Origin: a virus
Virus record (IMG/VR): IMGVR_UViG_3300021963_000097
Location: 1 to 64,000 of that record
Strand: one strand, 5' to 3'
Length of the DNA: 64,000 bases
In this document: positions 32,101 to 40,497 of the stretch, in pieces
Layout: each line of letters starts with the position of its first letter
Position numbering within the stretch: the stretch's first letter is position 1
Program-made: the position numbers and the translations under genes
Notes under the pieces: model-generated
The model's input: the letters and a program-made list of their open reading frames with translations, nothing else
Told to the model about the DNA's origin: nothing
Databases searched by the model: none

Positions 32101-32529
32101 TGCACAGGCGCACTCTCCAAAGGTTCTGGCTCGTTTCGCATCGAGCATCCGCTGCCATCTAAATCTGCTACACATCAACTCGTTCACTCCTTCATCGAGG
32201 GGCCAAAGTGCGACCTCATTTATCGCGGCAAAATCAACTTAGTAGACGGCAAAGCTACCGTAAACATCGACACCGATAGCACAATGACGGAAGGCACATT
32301 TGAAGTGCTATGCGCCAACGTGCAATGCTTCACGAGCAACGAGTCTGGCTGGGGTGCAATTCGCGGTAAAGTGGTTGGCAACATCCTTACCATTGAAGCG
32401 CAAGATGCGGCATCCACAGACAACGTAAGCTGGATGGTAATAGGCGAGCGCAAAGACCCGCACATCATGGACACGGATTGGACCGATAGCAATGGTCGTC
32501 CAATCGTTGAGCCACTCAAGCCAGTTTAA
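29119..32529 (+). CDS. Collagen-like tail fibre protein 4 with GC-rich mosaic C-terminus (1136 aa)
   Basis: Residues 9-467 are G-X-S triplets. Residues 474-585 are another copy of the beta module seen in fibres 2 and 3 (NSFATGNIIKKTSGAYALA). After it the sequence changes: about residues 612-1000 contain at least four copies of a (T)GLAVTG(A/T)LS element. The last 135 residues (FRIEHPLPSKSATHQLVHSF to PLKPV) resemble a C-terminal domain found in marine phage fibre proteins. The DNA from about 30960 on has higher GC and different codon choice, so the tip looks exchanged from another phage. A hairpin covers the start codon. Confidence 0.8.
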   Translation: MSFIYANPVGTSGFSGVSGYSGISGYSGISGYSGLGGSSGYSGISGYSGVSGFSGISGYSGIGISGYSGISGWSGYSGYSGISGYSGISGYSGVSSYSGYSGISGYSGVSGWSGYSAYSGISGYSGTSGWSGYSGISGESGFSGISGWSGYSGISGFSGISGWSGYSGISGYSGISGFSGISGWSGYSGISGYSGISGESGFSGISGWSGYSGISGYSGISGFSGISGYSGISGEAGQAAASGYSGYSGPTGGASASGYSGISGYSGISAYSGISGYSGSGVSGYSGIGTSGYSGISGYSGISGYSGMSGDSGYSGISGWSGYSGISGFSGISGWSGYSGISGYSGHSGISGYSGISGTSGYSGISGWSGYSGDSGISGWSGTSGWSGYSGISGWSGYSGYSGTSGISGYSGYSGTSGYSGTSGWSGYSGISGYSGISGYSGISGFSGSGISGYSGISGYSGISGATGAAARETITYNNSFATGNIIKKTSGAYALAQADSAANAEVLGIIQTANATTFTIIYSGPITGLTGLVDSSVYFLSDTVAGSAVSVEPTTVGSVSKPVMIATGSTTANVEIMRGFLLANSIVTGTGTSGYITKFTSTTAIGNSIIQDNGTTVSIGGAMTVSSTLGVTGVATLGNGAILGTPASGTVTNLTGTASININGTVGATTPSTIAATTITSKISTATTPITLGVISDFNTYGVISFNNILTNSGRQGIAGGAGDLNLYYSVATGGEHRFAVAGAAAVATVSSTGLAVTGTLSATGQITSTTTGQFFLNNTPTTQANYMRLTNTSGNMYFGLEGATPILGGTAYDTILVGKTGLSLSGNDGGGTQLRVTSGGAAITGALSATSSISNTTASGTASVINIAQTGIIGWNITNEATTGLLKIGVTSGGTILTMTNGTGLAVTGALSVSAQTTLAGAVQITTTSFPSTGAGMELSYNGNISYVQSFNRTGSAYTPLYLIGSSVQIAPNGSSVGLFSSTGLAVTGALSCTGALSKGSGSFRIEHPLPSKSATHQLVHSFIEGPKCDLIYRGKINLVDGKATVNIDTDSTMTEGTFEVLCANVQCFTSNESGWGAIRGKVVGNILTIEAQDAASTDNVSWMVIGERKDPHIMDTDWTDSNGRPIVEPLKPV
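29140..30520 (+). repeat. G-X-S triplet repeat region, fibre 4
   Basis: About 460 codons of Gly-X-Ser triplets, broken once by EAGQAAASG and a SGPTGGASA insertion. The latter resembles sequence in fibre 3 (28437-28485), pointing to exchange between fibre genes. Confidence 0.9.
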
Positions 32530-32599
32530 CCCGCCCTAGAAGCCAAATAAAACAAACCCTTTACCTTGAATTAAAGGAAATGTGTTATAAAATATAGAT

Positions 32600-33010
32600 A
32601 TGGAACTTACTCTCGATCAGGTCATCACTCTTTTTAATCGGTTCAAAGGTTTAAACGGCTACGAACAGGTTATTGAGAATAACGGTACGAAGTCTGCTAT
32701 CTTTACTCCTTATCAATTCGATGGATCAACGTGCTGGAATATTGCTAAGAATCTTAACGTTTTACGTAAGCATGTAACTGATTATGAAGATGCTAAGAAG
32801 ATGTTAGCAACGTCTCTTTCAATCGTAGAACAGGTAGATAAAAACGATCCTGTTAAGCTTGCTGAATTCACTACAGAAGTGTATAAGTTATTGGCTACTA
32901 AGGTAGAAGTAAAGGGAGTCTTAAAGCTTAAGATATCTGGATTGTTCTTAGATAAGAACCCTATTCAGCCCGGCACTCTTGCTGATTTAGCTGAGCATAT
33001 AGAAGAGTAA
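32600..33010 (+). CDS. Unknown protein between fibre genes (136 aa)
   Basis: Not recognised. The 136-residue protein is all-alpha in character and lacks the fibre repeats: it starts MELTLDQVITLFNRFKGLNG and ends DLAEHIEE. Its codon use matches the rest of the phage and not the GC-rich tail of fibre 4. A TTGAAT and a TTATAAAATA box lie upstream, so it may have its own promoter. A chaperone for fibre assembly is possible from its position, but there is no sequence evidence. Confidence 0.65.
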   Translation: MELTLDQVITLFNRFKGLNGYEQVIENNGTKSAIFTPYQFDGSTCWNIAKNLNVLRKHVTDYEDAKKMLATSLSIVEQVDKNDPVKLAEFTTEVYKLLATKVEVKGVLKLKISGLFLDKNPIQPGTLADLAEHIEE

Positions 33011-33039
33011 AGCCTCTTATATATATTTTAATCTCATGG

Positions 33040-33067
33040 ATTATTTATGCCGCACGGCATAAATAAT
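33040..33067 (+). promoter_or_regulatory. Perfect 12-bp hairpin upstream of fibre 5
   Basis: ATTATTTATGCC (33040-33051) pairs with GGCATAAATAAT (33056-33067) around GCAC, ending 4 nt before the ATG. The right arm contains CATAAATA, close to the T4 late-promoter TATAAATA, so the site may be a promoter, an operator or a start-site hairpin. Confidence 0.55.
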
Positions 33068-33071
33068 TACA

Positions 33072-34451
33072 ATGGGACTCTCCACATTTACAGCAAATTC
33101 TGGTTACTCAGGCTTCTCAGGTTATGGCGGTGCTAGCTCATCCGGCTATTCCGGTATATCAGGTTATATAGGAACGTCGGGCTACTCAAGCACTTCAGGC
33201 TATTCCGGCTACTCAGGTATAAGCGGGTTTTCCGGTATCTCAGGCTATTCTGGTATTAGTGGTTTTTCTGGCATCTCAGGCTTTTCTGGCATCTCTGGTT
33301 TTTCAGGTGTCTCTGGTTATTCTGGCATTTCAGGCTATTCCGGTTTTAGTGGCGAGTCTGGTTACTCTGGCGCATCAGGCTACTCGGGTATATCAGGCTA
33401 TTCCGGCATATCAGGTTTTTCAGGGGATGTGGGTATTTCTGGTTACTCGGGTATCTCAGGCTATTCTGGTACCTTAGGTACTTCCGGTATATCAGGCTTT
33501 TCGGGTTATGTAGGTATTTCGGGTTACTCGGGTATTTCGGGTTACTCTGGTATCTCAGGCTACTCAGGTATTTCAAACACTTCAGGTTATTCTGGCGCCA
33601 CCGCCGCAGCCGGTCCTCAAGGCGCTACTGGACCTACAGGTAATCAAGGCCCTCAAGGCGGTACAGGCCCACAAGGTCTAACTGGATTTATCGGGCCCTC
33701 GCCTACAGGCCCTCGAGGTCCTCAAGGCAATACCGGGCCTAATAGTCCCCCGGGACCTCTTGGTGCTCAGGGCAATACTGGTCCTACCGGCCCACAGGGT
33801 GGTACGGGCCCTCAAGGCTTTACTGGTCCTGTAGGTCCGTCTATAGCAGGTAATCAAGGACCTCAAGGACCTCAAGGCGCTAAAGGTAATACCGGACCAG
33901 CACAACCCGCTCCCGGTCCTGCTGGCCCTCAAGGCCCAGCCGGTCCTCAAGGCGCTACAGGGCCTCAAGGCGGGCCAGGACCTGGTGGCGCTGCAGGCGG
34001 GCCTGGGGGTCCTGGCCCAGCCGGCCCCGCCGGTAATCAAGGTCCAGCTGGTAATCAAGGCCCTACTGGTAATACCGGCCCTCAAGGCCCTCAAGGCCCT
34101 CAAGGGCCGGCGTCGCTCAGCTGCACGGCGAGTGATGAAAGACTTAAAGATAATGTTACAGCCATTACAGGCAGCCTACAAAAATTAAGAGATATTAATT
34201 ATTATACTTTTAAATTTAAAGATATGGAAGTTTTACCCCCTAATATCCGCGGGTCTGTCAAGTCAGGGGTTACAGCTCAAGAAATTATACCTATATATAA
34301 TAGCGCTGTTGTAAACTCATCACTACCAGTGGACGGTTCTAGCGAAAACTATTTACAGGTTAATTATATTAAGTTTGTTCCGTTAATGTTAAATGCATTA
34401 AGAGAGTTAAATAATAAAGTTAAAATATTAAGCTCAACATTAAACGAATAA
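33072..34451 (+). CDS. Collagen-like fibre 5 with Peptidase_S74 chaperone (459 aa)
   Basis: Three parts: about 175 residues of G-X-S triplets, then about 170 residues of collagen-like G-P-X triplets (GPQGPQG, GPTGNQG), then a C-terminal S74 intramolecular chaperone starting SDERLKDNV (about residue 358). S74 domains trimerise the fibre and then cut themselves off before the serine of the SD-x-R-L-K motif; serine and lysine are kept here. The mature product should be a trimeric collagen-like fibre. Fibres 6 and 7 have the same plan, so the three arose by duplication. Confidence 0.85.
   Translation: MGLSTFTANSGYSGFSGYGGASSSGYSGISGYIGTSGYSSTSGYSGYSGISGFSGISGYSGISGFSGISGFSGISGFSGVSGYSGISGYSGFSGESGYSGASGYSGISGYSGISGFSGDVGISGYSGISGYSGTLGTSGISGFSGYVGISGYSGISGYSGISGYSGISNTSGYSGATAAAGPQGATGPTGNQGPQGGTGPQGLTGFIGPSPTGPRGPQGNTGPNSPPGPLGAQGNTGPTGPQGGTGPQGFTGPVGPSIAGNQGPQGPQGAKGNTGPAQPAPGPAGPQGPAGPQGATGPQGGPGPGGAAGGPGGPGPAGPAGNQGPAGNQGPTGNTGPQGPQGPQGPASLSCTASDERLKDNVTAITGSLQKLRDINYYTFKFKDMEVLPPNIRGSVKSGVTAQEIIPIYNSAVVNSSLPVDGSSENYLQVNYIKFVPLMLNALRELNNKVKILSSTLNE
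33095..34115 (+). repeat. Collagen-like repeats, fibre 5
   Basis: G-X-S triplets to about 33600, then proline-rich G-X-Y triplets ([12 protein letters not shown]) to about 34115. The two repeat types join without an interrupting domain. Confidence 0.88.
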
Positions 34452-34462
34452 ATATTTAAAAC

Positions 34463-35872
34463 ATGCCTAGTATCTTTAATGCTCCAACTAATACATCAGG
34501 CTACTCCGGATATTCTGGTACTGTAGGGGGATCAGGCTACTCTGGTTTCTCCGGGGCTTCTGGTTACTCAGGCGTATCAGGTTTTTCAGGATATTCCGGC
34601 TATTCCGGTGTTTCAGGTTATTCCGCCTACTCAGGTATAAGCGGGTTCTCCGGTATATCAGGCTATTCGGGTATATCAGGCTATTCCGGCATTTCTGGTT
34701 ACTCAGGTATAAGCGGGTTCTCCGGTATATCAGGCTATTCTGGTATATCAGGTTATTCCGGCATTTCTGGTTACTCCGGTATTTCAGGCTACTCAGGTAT
34801 ATCTGGTTACTCAGGCACATCAGGCGCATCAGGCTATTCAGGTATATCAGGCTATTCGGGTAATGTTTCTGGTTACTCAGGTATATCAGGATATTCAAGC
34901 GCATTAGGCGCATCAGGCTATTCAGGTATATCAGGGTATTCTAGTGTATCAGGTTACTCAGGTAAATCAGGTTACTCCGGGTATCAAGGGCCTTCACCTG
35001 CAGGTCCAACTGGCCCACAAGGCCCACAAGGTCCTAATAGCGCGCCTGGCCCTCTTGGTGCTCAGGGCAATACTGGTCCTACCGGCCCTCAAGGTGGCAC
35101 AGGCCCTCAAGGCTTTACTGGGCCAGTTGGTCCATCTATAGCAGGTAATCAAGGGCCTCAAGGCCCCCAAGGCAACGCAGGGCCACTCGGTCCTCAAGGC
35201 GCTACTGGACCTACAGGCAACCAAGGACCACAAGGCGGTACAGGACCACAAGGAGCAATCGGCTTTACTGGCAATCAAGGAGATACTGGCGGATCTGGAC
35301 CTGCGGGGCCCCCAGGACCAACCGGTAATGCTGGACCTCCAGGCCCTAGCGGCCCTCGTGGTCCTCAAGGCGGCGCTGGTGGTGCAGGTCCTCGAGGCCC
35401 TCAAGGCCCAGTGGGCGGTCAAGGCCCCGCCGGTAATCAAGGTCCAGTTGGTAATCGAGGCCCTCAAGGCCCACGTGGTCATACAGGCCCTTTCGGCCAA
35501 GTTTACTCGGATGCAAATTTAAAAACCGATATTGAATTAACTTCCTTACATGAAAGTTTTAGTATTGTTAATAGTTTAACAGGGTATAATTTTACCTGGA
35601 ACCCAGAAATGTCTGCAATTTATATGAGTCAAATTGAATCAAAAGGATATGAGGACGTAGGGGTTATTGCTCAAGAATTAAATACTACTTGGAATACTAT
35701 TTCTACTAATATTCCAAACCCTGTCAGTATTAATCCGCAACAAATAGAGAGTTTAAATTTTACTGATCAATTAATGGTTAACTATAGAAGCTTAATACCA
35801 CTAATTACTGCAGCGACTAAACAGCTTAGCAACCAAGTAACCCAATTGAGCGCAAAAATACTTAATCGTTAA
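34463..35872 (+). CDS. Collagen-like fibre 6 with Peptidase_S74 chaperone (469 aa)
   Basis: Paralogue of fibres 5 and 7: G-X-S triplets (about residues 10-173), proline-rich collagen-like triplets (about 175-347), then a C-terminal S74 domain starting SDANLKTDI (about 351). The usual arginine of SD-x-R-L-K is asparagine here, while the serine and lysine remain. The collagen part contains a 92-nt stretch identical to fibre 7. The leader AATAAATATTTAAAA before the ATG is shared with fibre 2. Probably an alternative receptor-binding fibre. Confidence 0.85.
   Translation: MPSIFNAPTNTSGYSGYSGTVGGSGYSGFSGASGYSGVSGFSGYSGYSGVSGYSAYSGISGFSGISGYSGISGYSGISGYSGISGFSGISGYSGISGYSGISGYSGISGYSGISGYSGTSGASGYSGISGYSGNVSGYSGISGYSSALGASGYSGISGYSSVSGYSGKSGYSGYQGPSPAGPTGPQGPQGPNSAPGPLGAQGNTGPTGPQGGTGPQGFTGPVGPSIAGNQGPQGPQGNAGPLGPQGATGPTGNQGPQGGTGPQGAIGFTGNQGDTGGSGPAGPPGPTGNAGPPGPSGPRGPQGGAGGAGPRGPQGPVGGQGPAGNQGPVGNRGPQGPRGHTGPFGQVYSDANLKTDIELTSLHESFSIVNSLTGYNFTWNPEMSAIYMSQIESKGYEDVGVIAQELNTTWNTISTNIPNPVSINPQQIESLNFTDQLMVNYRSLIPLITAATKQLSNQVTQLSAKILNR
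34490..35505 (+). repeat. Collagen-like repeats, fibre 6
   Basis: G-X-S triplets to about 34985, then proline-rich G-X-Y triplets to about 35505. Bases 35156-35247 are identical to 36482-36573 in fibre 7. Confidence 0.88.
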
Positions 35873-35878
35873 AATATA

Positions 35879-37252
35879 ATGAGCAACACTTCTATAACAA
35901 TAGCTATAGGCCAGTCTGGTATATCAGGTTATTCTGGTCAATCTGGTTTTTCAGGAGTATCAGGCTACTCGGGTAATACTTCTGGATACTCGGGTAATAC
36001 TTCTGGGTATTCAGGTATATCAGGCTACTCAGGTATATCAGGTTATTCGGGTATATCAGGCTACTCGGGTATATCAGGTTTTTCTGGCATCTCAGGTTTT
36101 TCAGGTATAAGTGGCGCATCTGGTTTCTCGGGTGTATCAGGCTATTCAAGTTATTCAGGCATTTCAGGGTATTCAGGTATATCAGGTATATCAGGGTATT
36201 CAAGCATATCAGGGTATTCTAGCGTTTCTGGTTACTCCGGGGTGTCAGGCTATTCCGGTATATCAGGCTTTTTAGGTTATGGTGGTTTATCAGGCTACTC
36301 GGGTATATCAGGTTACTCTGGTGTTTCTGGTTTTTCCGGCATATCAGGTTTTTCTGGTATATCAGGGTTTTCAGGTTATTTAGGTATTTCAGGATATTCA
36401 GGACCAGACGGGGTTCAAGCTGGGCCAGGACCACAAGGCCCAACCGGTCCTATTGGTCCGTCTATAGCAGGTAATACAGGCCCTCAAGGCCCCCAAGGCA
36501 ACGCAGGGCCACTCGGTCCTCAAGGCGCTACTGGACCTACAGGCAACCAAGGACCACAAGGCGGTACAGGACCGCAAGGAGCAACTGGATTTATCGGGCC
36601 TTCACCTACAGGCCCTCGAGGCCCTCAAGGCAATACCGGCCCTAACAGCCCTCCAGGACCTCTTGGCGCGCCTGGTAATCAGGGTCCTCAAGGTCCTGTT
36701 GGCGCTCAAAGCTCTTTTAGTCCTCCTGGACCTCCGGGACCTACAGGACCATCTCCAACTGGGCCGACTGGACCAGCCGGCTTTACTGGCGCTCAAGGAC
36801 CTGCAGGACCGACCGGCTTTACTGGCAATCAAGGCCCAGTTGGCAATCAAGGCCCTGTTGGCAATCAAGGGCCCGCGGGCTTTACCGGCCCGACGGGCTT
36901 TCAAGGACCTCCCTGTACGAATACATTTTCTGACAGCCGCTTAAAAGAAAGTCTTACTATTATTAATGATAGTTTAAATTTATTAAGATCTGTAGATGTA
37001 TATAACTTTACTTGGAAAGAAACATTAACAGCAGCAACAGTACCTCGCATGAGAAACTTAGCCGGTAAAGCCGATATCGGATTTTTAGTTCAAAGTCTTT
37101 CTGCAGTATGGCCATACTCTATAGGTGAAAAAGTAGAAATGATACCAGGGGAAGAGGGTTATTATCAATTTTATCCTGCCCAGATGATACCGTTAGTTAT
37201 GGCTTCTATAAAAGAGCTAGATACAGTAGTTAATCAATTAAGTTCTTTATAA
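35879..37252 (+). CDS. Collagen-like fibre 7 with Peptidase_S74 chaperone (457 aa)
   Basis: Third member of the S74 fibre set: a short head [17 protein letters not shown] triplets to about residue 178, proline-rich collagen-like triplets to about 343, and a C-terminal S74 domain starting SDSRLKESL (about 350). The S74 domain has the self-cleavage serine and lysine. Its C-terminal sequence is quite different from fibres 5 and 6, whereas the collagen blocks are similar even at DNA level, so shuffling is likely. It is followed directly by two oxygenase genes. Confidence 0.85.
   Translation: MSNTSITIAIGQSGISGYSGQSGFSGVSGYSGNTSGYSGNTSGYSGISGYSGISGYSGISGYSGISGFSGISGFSGISGASGFSGVSGYSSYSGISGYSGISGISGYSSISGYSSVSGYSGVSGYSGISGFLGYGGLSGYSGISGYSGVSGFSGISGFSGISGFSGYLGISGYSGPDGVQAGPGPQGPTGPIGPSIAGNTGPQGPQGNAGPLGPQGATGPTGNQGPQGGTGPQGATGFIGPSPTGPRGPQGNTGPNSPPGPLGAPGNQGPQGPVGAQSSFSPPGPPGPTGPSPTGPTGPAGFTGAQGPAGPTGFTGNQGPVGNQGPVGNQGPAGFTGPTGFQGPPCTNTFSDSRLKESLTIINDSLNLLRSVDVYNFTWKETLTAATVPRMRNLAGKADIGFLVQSLSAVWPYSIGEKVEMIPGEEGYYQFYPAQMIPLVMASIKELDTVVNQLSSL
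35910..36915 (+). repeat. Collagen-like repeats, fibre 7
   Basis: G-X-S triplets to about 36410, then proline-rich G-X-Y triplets (including GPP and GAP) to about 36915. Confidence 0.88.
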
Positions 37253-37302
37253 GATAAACTAAGAACAGTTGATAATTTTTAACAGATATATAATTATTTG
37301 TT

Positions 37303-37911
37303 GTGTATCATACTAGTTTAATTATCCAAGAAAACTTCTATACAAACCCGTTAGAAGTAAGAGCGTTTGCTCTTGCTCAAGATTTTAGTGTAGCTGGTAA
37401 TTATCCTGGTAGTAGAACAAAGTCGTTTGCCGATGAAAGTATTTTTAATACAATACAAGATATTGTAAGCCCTCATGCTGGTAAAATTACCTGGTTTGGG
37501 GGTAATAAAGATGCAGATCATAACTACACTGGATCGTATCAGTTAACGTATGCTAAAGATCGTACTTGGATACATAACGATAGTAATACCTCTTGGGCGG
37601 GGGTACTTTATCTTACTCCAGATGCACCGGTCACCGGGGGTACCGGGCTATTTAGACATAAAAAAACTGGGTGGATTAAAGCTCCCAGAACCGCTGATAA
37701 TCTTATAGATCAAGCACTTCTGGATAAAAGTATTGCGGGTTACGAGTATCAAGATTATACTAAATGGGAATTACATGATCAAATTGGTAATAAATTTAAC
37801 CGTTTAGTAATGTACCGTGGGGATTATTTTCATGCCTCTTTAGATTATTTCGGCGACTCAAAAGAAAATGGAAGGCTTTTTCAAACATTCTTTTTTAGTA
37901 CCGAGTATTGA
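37303..37911 (+). CDS. 2OG-Fe(II) oxygenase, DUF6445-like (202 aa)
   Basis: The protein has the double-stranded beta-helix oxygenase ligands: H91-N-D93 in WIHNDSNTSWAGVLYL, H177 in GDYFHASLDYFG, and R191 in GRLFQTFFF for 2-oxoglutarate. The layout (IHND, GGTGLFRHK, RLVMYRGDYFHAS) matches a group annotated as DUF6445 in bacteria. It would couple 2-oxoglutarate decarboxylation to hydroxylation of an unknown target. The start is GTG; no ATG exists upstream in frame after the previous gene. It sits 50 nt after the last proline-rich fibre gene, so prolyl hydroxylation of these fibres is an attractive possibility. Confidence 0.75.
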   Translation: MYHTSLIIQENFYTNPLEVRAFALAQDFSVAGNYPGSRTKSFADESIFNTIQDIVSPHAGKITWFGGNKDADHNYTGSYQLTYAKDRTWIHNDSNTSWAGVLYLTPDAPVTGGTGLFRHKKTGWIKAPRTADNLIDQALLDKSIAGYEYQDYTKWELHDQIGNKFNRLVMYRGDYFHASLDYFGDSKENGRLFQTFFFSTEY

Positions 37912-37941
37912 TTTTTTTATAATATATAATAAATTATTATT

Positions 37942-38535
37942 ATGCACAATCAATATCAGATCTTTACAAGCGCTTTTAACGATCAATTCTGCGACCATAT
38001 TATTAGTGTAGCAAAGCTGTATCGCGAGCAAGGCGGGGTAGTAGGTTCAATTGATGCTACTACCGGGGAGTCGAGCTCCGCCCTTAATCAAGAAATACGT
38101 AATAGTACTATTCGCTGGATTGATATTTATGCACATAGAGAAATTAATACAATTCTTAATGACTATGTAAATGCAGTTAATAGCTCGCTGTTTGGTTTTG
38201 ATATAAGTTTTGGGTTTAATTCTTTACAGTATACGGAATACAATGGAGATGGCCCGGCGCCTCAGTTTTATGATTGGCATATGGACTGTTTGTTCGATAA
38301 CGCAGTATTAGACCGTAAGTTGTCTGCCGTAGTACAATTAAGTAGTCCAGATGATTATGAAGGCGGGCTTTTCGAAATGGAAGGTTGCGCGCGTCCTCCA
38401 TTTAATGTAGAGCCGTTTTTACCGCGTGGGTCGTTATTAATATTTCCTTCTTACCTTAAGCACCGGGTCTTACCCGTAACTAAAGGGCTACGCAAGAGCT
38501 TGGTAACTTGGTATAACGGACCAAGATTTAGGTAA
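37942..38535 (+). CDS. 2OG-Fe(II) oxygenase, prolyl-hydroxylase-like (197 aa)
   Basis: A typical 2OG-Fe(II) oxygenase of the P4H/PKHD type. The iron ligands are H113-M-D115 in FYDWHMDC and H174 in FPSYLKHRVLPVTKG, and the 2-oxoglutarate ligand is R184 in GLRKSLVTWYNGP. A GGLFEME turn and PRGSLLIFPS strand sit between. Enzymes of this type hydroxylate prolyl or other side chains. It follows the DUF6445-like gene by 30 nt, and both lie directly behind the collagen-like fibre genes. Its last 8 nt overlap the end of a convergent gene. Confidence 0.82.
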   Translation: MHNQYQIFTSAFNDQFCDHIISVAKLYREQGGVVGSIDATTGESSSALNQEIRNSTIRWIDIYAHREINTILNDYVNAVNSSLFGFDISFGFNSLQYTEYNGDGPAPQFYDWHMDCLFDNAVLDRKLSAVVQLSSPDDYEGGLFEMEGCARPPFNVEPFLPRGSLLIFPSYLKHRVLPVTKGLRKSLVTWYNGPRFR

Positions 38536-40231
38536 GAATCTCGCGTAGACGAAAGAATAGCTTTGTTTTTTCGTCTGTCTTAGAATCATCTGCAGGAGCG
38601 ATAATCTGAATAAACCCCGGAAGGTTATTATTCCTTACATACTCTCTTGCTTTTGATGCGCTGATACCAGCAAGTCCATCTTTATCGGCATCGCGTTGTC
38701 CGGAACTCTTAAAGGTAAAGTCTGGTATATTAAAAAGCACCTCGTGCTGAGTCTTACTAGGCTTATTATTATACATGTTAATAAGTTTTTCGTATTCTGG
38801 TATTCTATCAGAGCCAGCGACTTGTATTACTTTAGTGTATCCATTATCAGATAAATATTTTAACACTGCAAATAGGGTCTTACCTTGAGGTAATACTTCA
38901 ACCCCCTGAGGGGCTATCAATCGCAAATAAGCCATTTTTTCATTAATACTCAACGGATCAGTTTTTTTATTTTGAGTATGGGTTGGAAACACAGCAATCA
39001 GATTAGCTTTAACTGCATTACCAGTATCGACGAGTGTCTCAAGAAGGCCTTCATGGGCTAGGGTCGGGGGATTAAACCTACCAAAAGTAAACACCGCAGT
39101 CTTGCCTGAGGCTCTTATCTTACTAGTATTAAAACGGCTTTGAAGTCCACCTATAATAAATTCTCCAGTAATTTTAAACACTTCCGGCGACACCTTAGCG
39201 TTATTAATAACAATGCCTTCCTGCTTTGATGCTGGACCAAACATAGTATTTACATTTAAAAGTAACTCATTCCCTAGCATACGAGTGGCTTGGTAAAATA
39301 TCGCCCCTGCTTTTGCAGCATTAAAACTATTTGGCTTTATAAAATCAATTAAAGGAACCCCCTTAGTGACTGGAACGTATATAGCTTCTTTGCTTATTGC
39401 TTTACGAGTAGCTCCATCTAAAAACGCAACTTGAGTTTCAACAGGATTATTTAAATTTTTTAACCATTGACCTAGTGGTTTGGTTTCAGTAAGATTATTT
39501 GTAGTTTTTATAGTGAACGGAGCACCAAGCACTTTATCAAAATTCGGGGAGGATATTAAAGTCGCAGCTATCTCGTTATACACATTAAAGTCGTATTCAG
39601 CCGCAAACGGCTTTAAAGCTTGTGAGAGATCAAATAATGCTTTTTTATTATACTCTGGATCTATTTTAATACGACTACGCTTTTTTGTTTTCTTAGTAAG
39701 CCCGTATACGAATTCTTTTATATTATGTAGAACTAAAAACTCAGTATCATAAGTTATAACGTTTCCTTGCTTCTCTACATATTCTAAATTTATATACCGT
39801 TCCGTGCCCACCATTTCAAGCTGCTTTAATAACGGCATAATTGTAGGTATAGCGCTATTAAATATAGTTAAAGTCTTTTTACATTTTGCAATAAGATCTA
39901 CATTTGGAGCTATTACATCTGTTTCAGGATCTTTTCTTAAGAATCGTTCCGGTAATTTATCAATCGTGACTCCTGCTAGATCGAGTGGCATATTAGTGCC
40001 TCTATCAATAGCGAACTCAAATTTATTACCAGCTGTTATTAACCGGATACTTAAATTAATACCATCAATTTTAAGTATAGCGGGAGCAGTTTTTAAATAT
40101 TTTGCTGTATTGTTAAATAACTCTATTAAATCGTCTCCAGTTCTTACATTAGGTAAATCAAACGGGTGATTCATATGGCCGCCTGCGCCCCCTTCTTGTA
40201 ATAAACCAGAGTATTGTTTAAAAGATAACAT
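38528..40231 (-). CDS. Ligase-like domain fused to an NMN-adenylyltransferase-like domain (567 aa)
   Basis: The first 370 residues carry nucleotidyltransferase-ligase motifs: K54-I-D56-G57 (motif I, KxDG), INLEYV (147-152), EGIVI (338-342) and FKITGEF (352-358). The last 190 residues form a cytidylyltransferase-like domain with GRFNPPTLAH (384-393) and ISASKARE (523-530), as in NMN adenylyltransferases. The N-terminus, MLSFKQYSGLLQEGGAGGHM, resembles marine T4-like phage proteins annotated DUF6267, and LQE could be a prohead-protease site. An enzyme that seals nucleic acid and also makes or repairs NAD is possible. It overlaps the convergent oxygenase gene by 8 nt. Confidence 0.72.
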   Translation of the reverse strand: MLSFKQYSGLLQEGGAGGHMNHPFDLPNVRTGDDLIELFNNTAKYLKTAPAILKIDGINLSIRLITAGNKFEFAIDRGTNMPLDLAGVTIDKLPERFLRKDPETDVIAPNVDLIAKCKKTLTIFNSAIPTIMPLLKQLEMVGTERYINLEYVEKQGNVITYDTEFLVLHNIKEFVYGLTKKTKKRSRIKIDPEYNKKALFDLSQALKPFAAEYDFNVYNEIAATLISSPNFDKVLGAPFTIKTTNNLTETKPLGQWLKNLNNPVETQVAFLDGATRKAISKEAIYVPVTKGVPLIDFIKPNSFNAAKAGAIFYQATRMLGNELLLNVNTMFGPASKQEGIVINNAKVSPEVFKITGEFIIGGLQSRFNTSKIRASGKTAVFTFGRFNPPTLAHEGLLETLVDTGNAVKANLIAVFPTHTQNKKTDPLSINEKMAYLRLIAPQGVEVLPQGKTLFAVLKYLSDNGYTKVIQVAGSDRIPEYEKLINMYNNKPSKTQHEVLFNIPDFTFKSSGQRDADKDGLAGISASKAREYVRNNNLPGFIQIIAPADDSKTDEKTKLFFRLREILT

Positions 40232-40494
40232 TACGGGTATTGAGAAGAACCTTCTGACTGTTGTTTTAGCTCTTGCTCTGCAGCGATTGCTAATTCAAGA
40301 TAATGATTAAGATCAGCTTTCATCTGGGTAAAAACTTCTTTATCTCTTAAAGGGGCATCAAGTATTACTTCCAGACTATTTAAAGCTTTTCCAATATTAC
40401 GATACAAGCTAGCAGCAGATGCCATATAATCCTCCGGTAATTGACCGCGAGTATGCAATTGTTCGTACACTTCTGTAAGTTTAGTAATATTCAT
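40231..40494 (-). CDS. Unknown helical protein (87 aa)
   Basis: Not recognised. The 87 residues are almost entirely helical and acidic, starting MNITKLTEVYEQLHTRGQLP and ending in a Gln/Ser-rich tail. The stop codon overlaps the start of the ligase-like gene (TAATG), so the two are translationally coupled. It is the middle gene of a three-gene minus-strand operon and may be a partner subunit or scaffold-type protein. Confidence 0.65.
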   Translation of the reverse strand: MNITKLTEVYEQLHTRGQLPEDYMASAASLYRNIGKALNSLEVILDAPLRDKEVFTQMKADLNHYLELAIAAEQELKQQSEGSSQYP

Positions 40495-40497
40495 ATT

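Noticed and set aside
32558-32577. CCTTTA/TAAAGG inverted repeat after fibre 4 as a terminator
   Set aside because: Short, AT-rich stem without a T-tract.
33678-35500. Long minus-strand open frames opposite the proline-rich collagen repeats (33678-34103, 34994-35500)
   Set aside because: They encode Arg/Ala/Thr/Leu-rich strings that are the antisense reading of GGN-CCN repeats; regular composition keeps stop codons away.
19570-36410. Regularly spaced repeats considered as a CRISPR array
   Set aside because: The period is 9/18 nt, continuous and in frame within large genes; there are no unique spacers and no cas genes.
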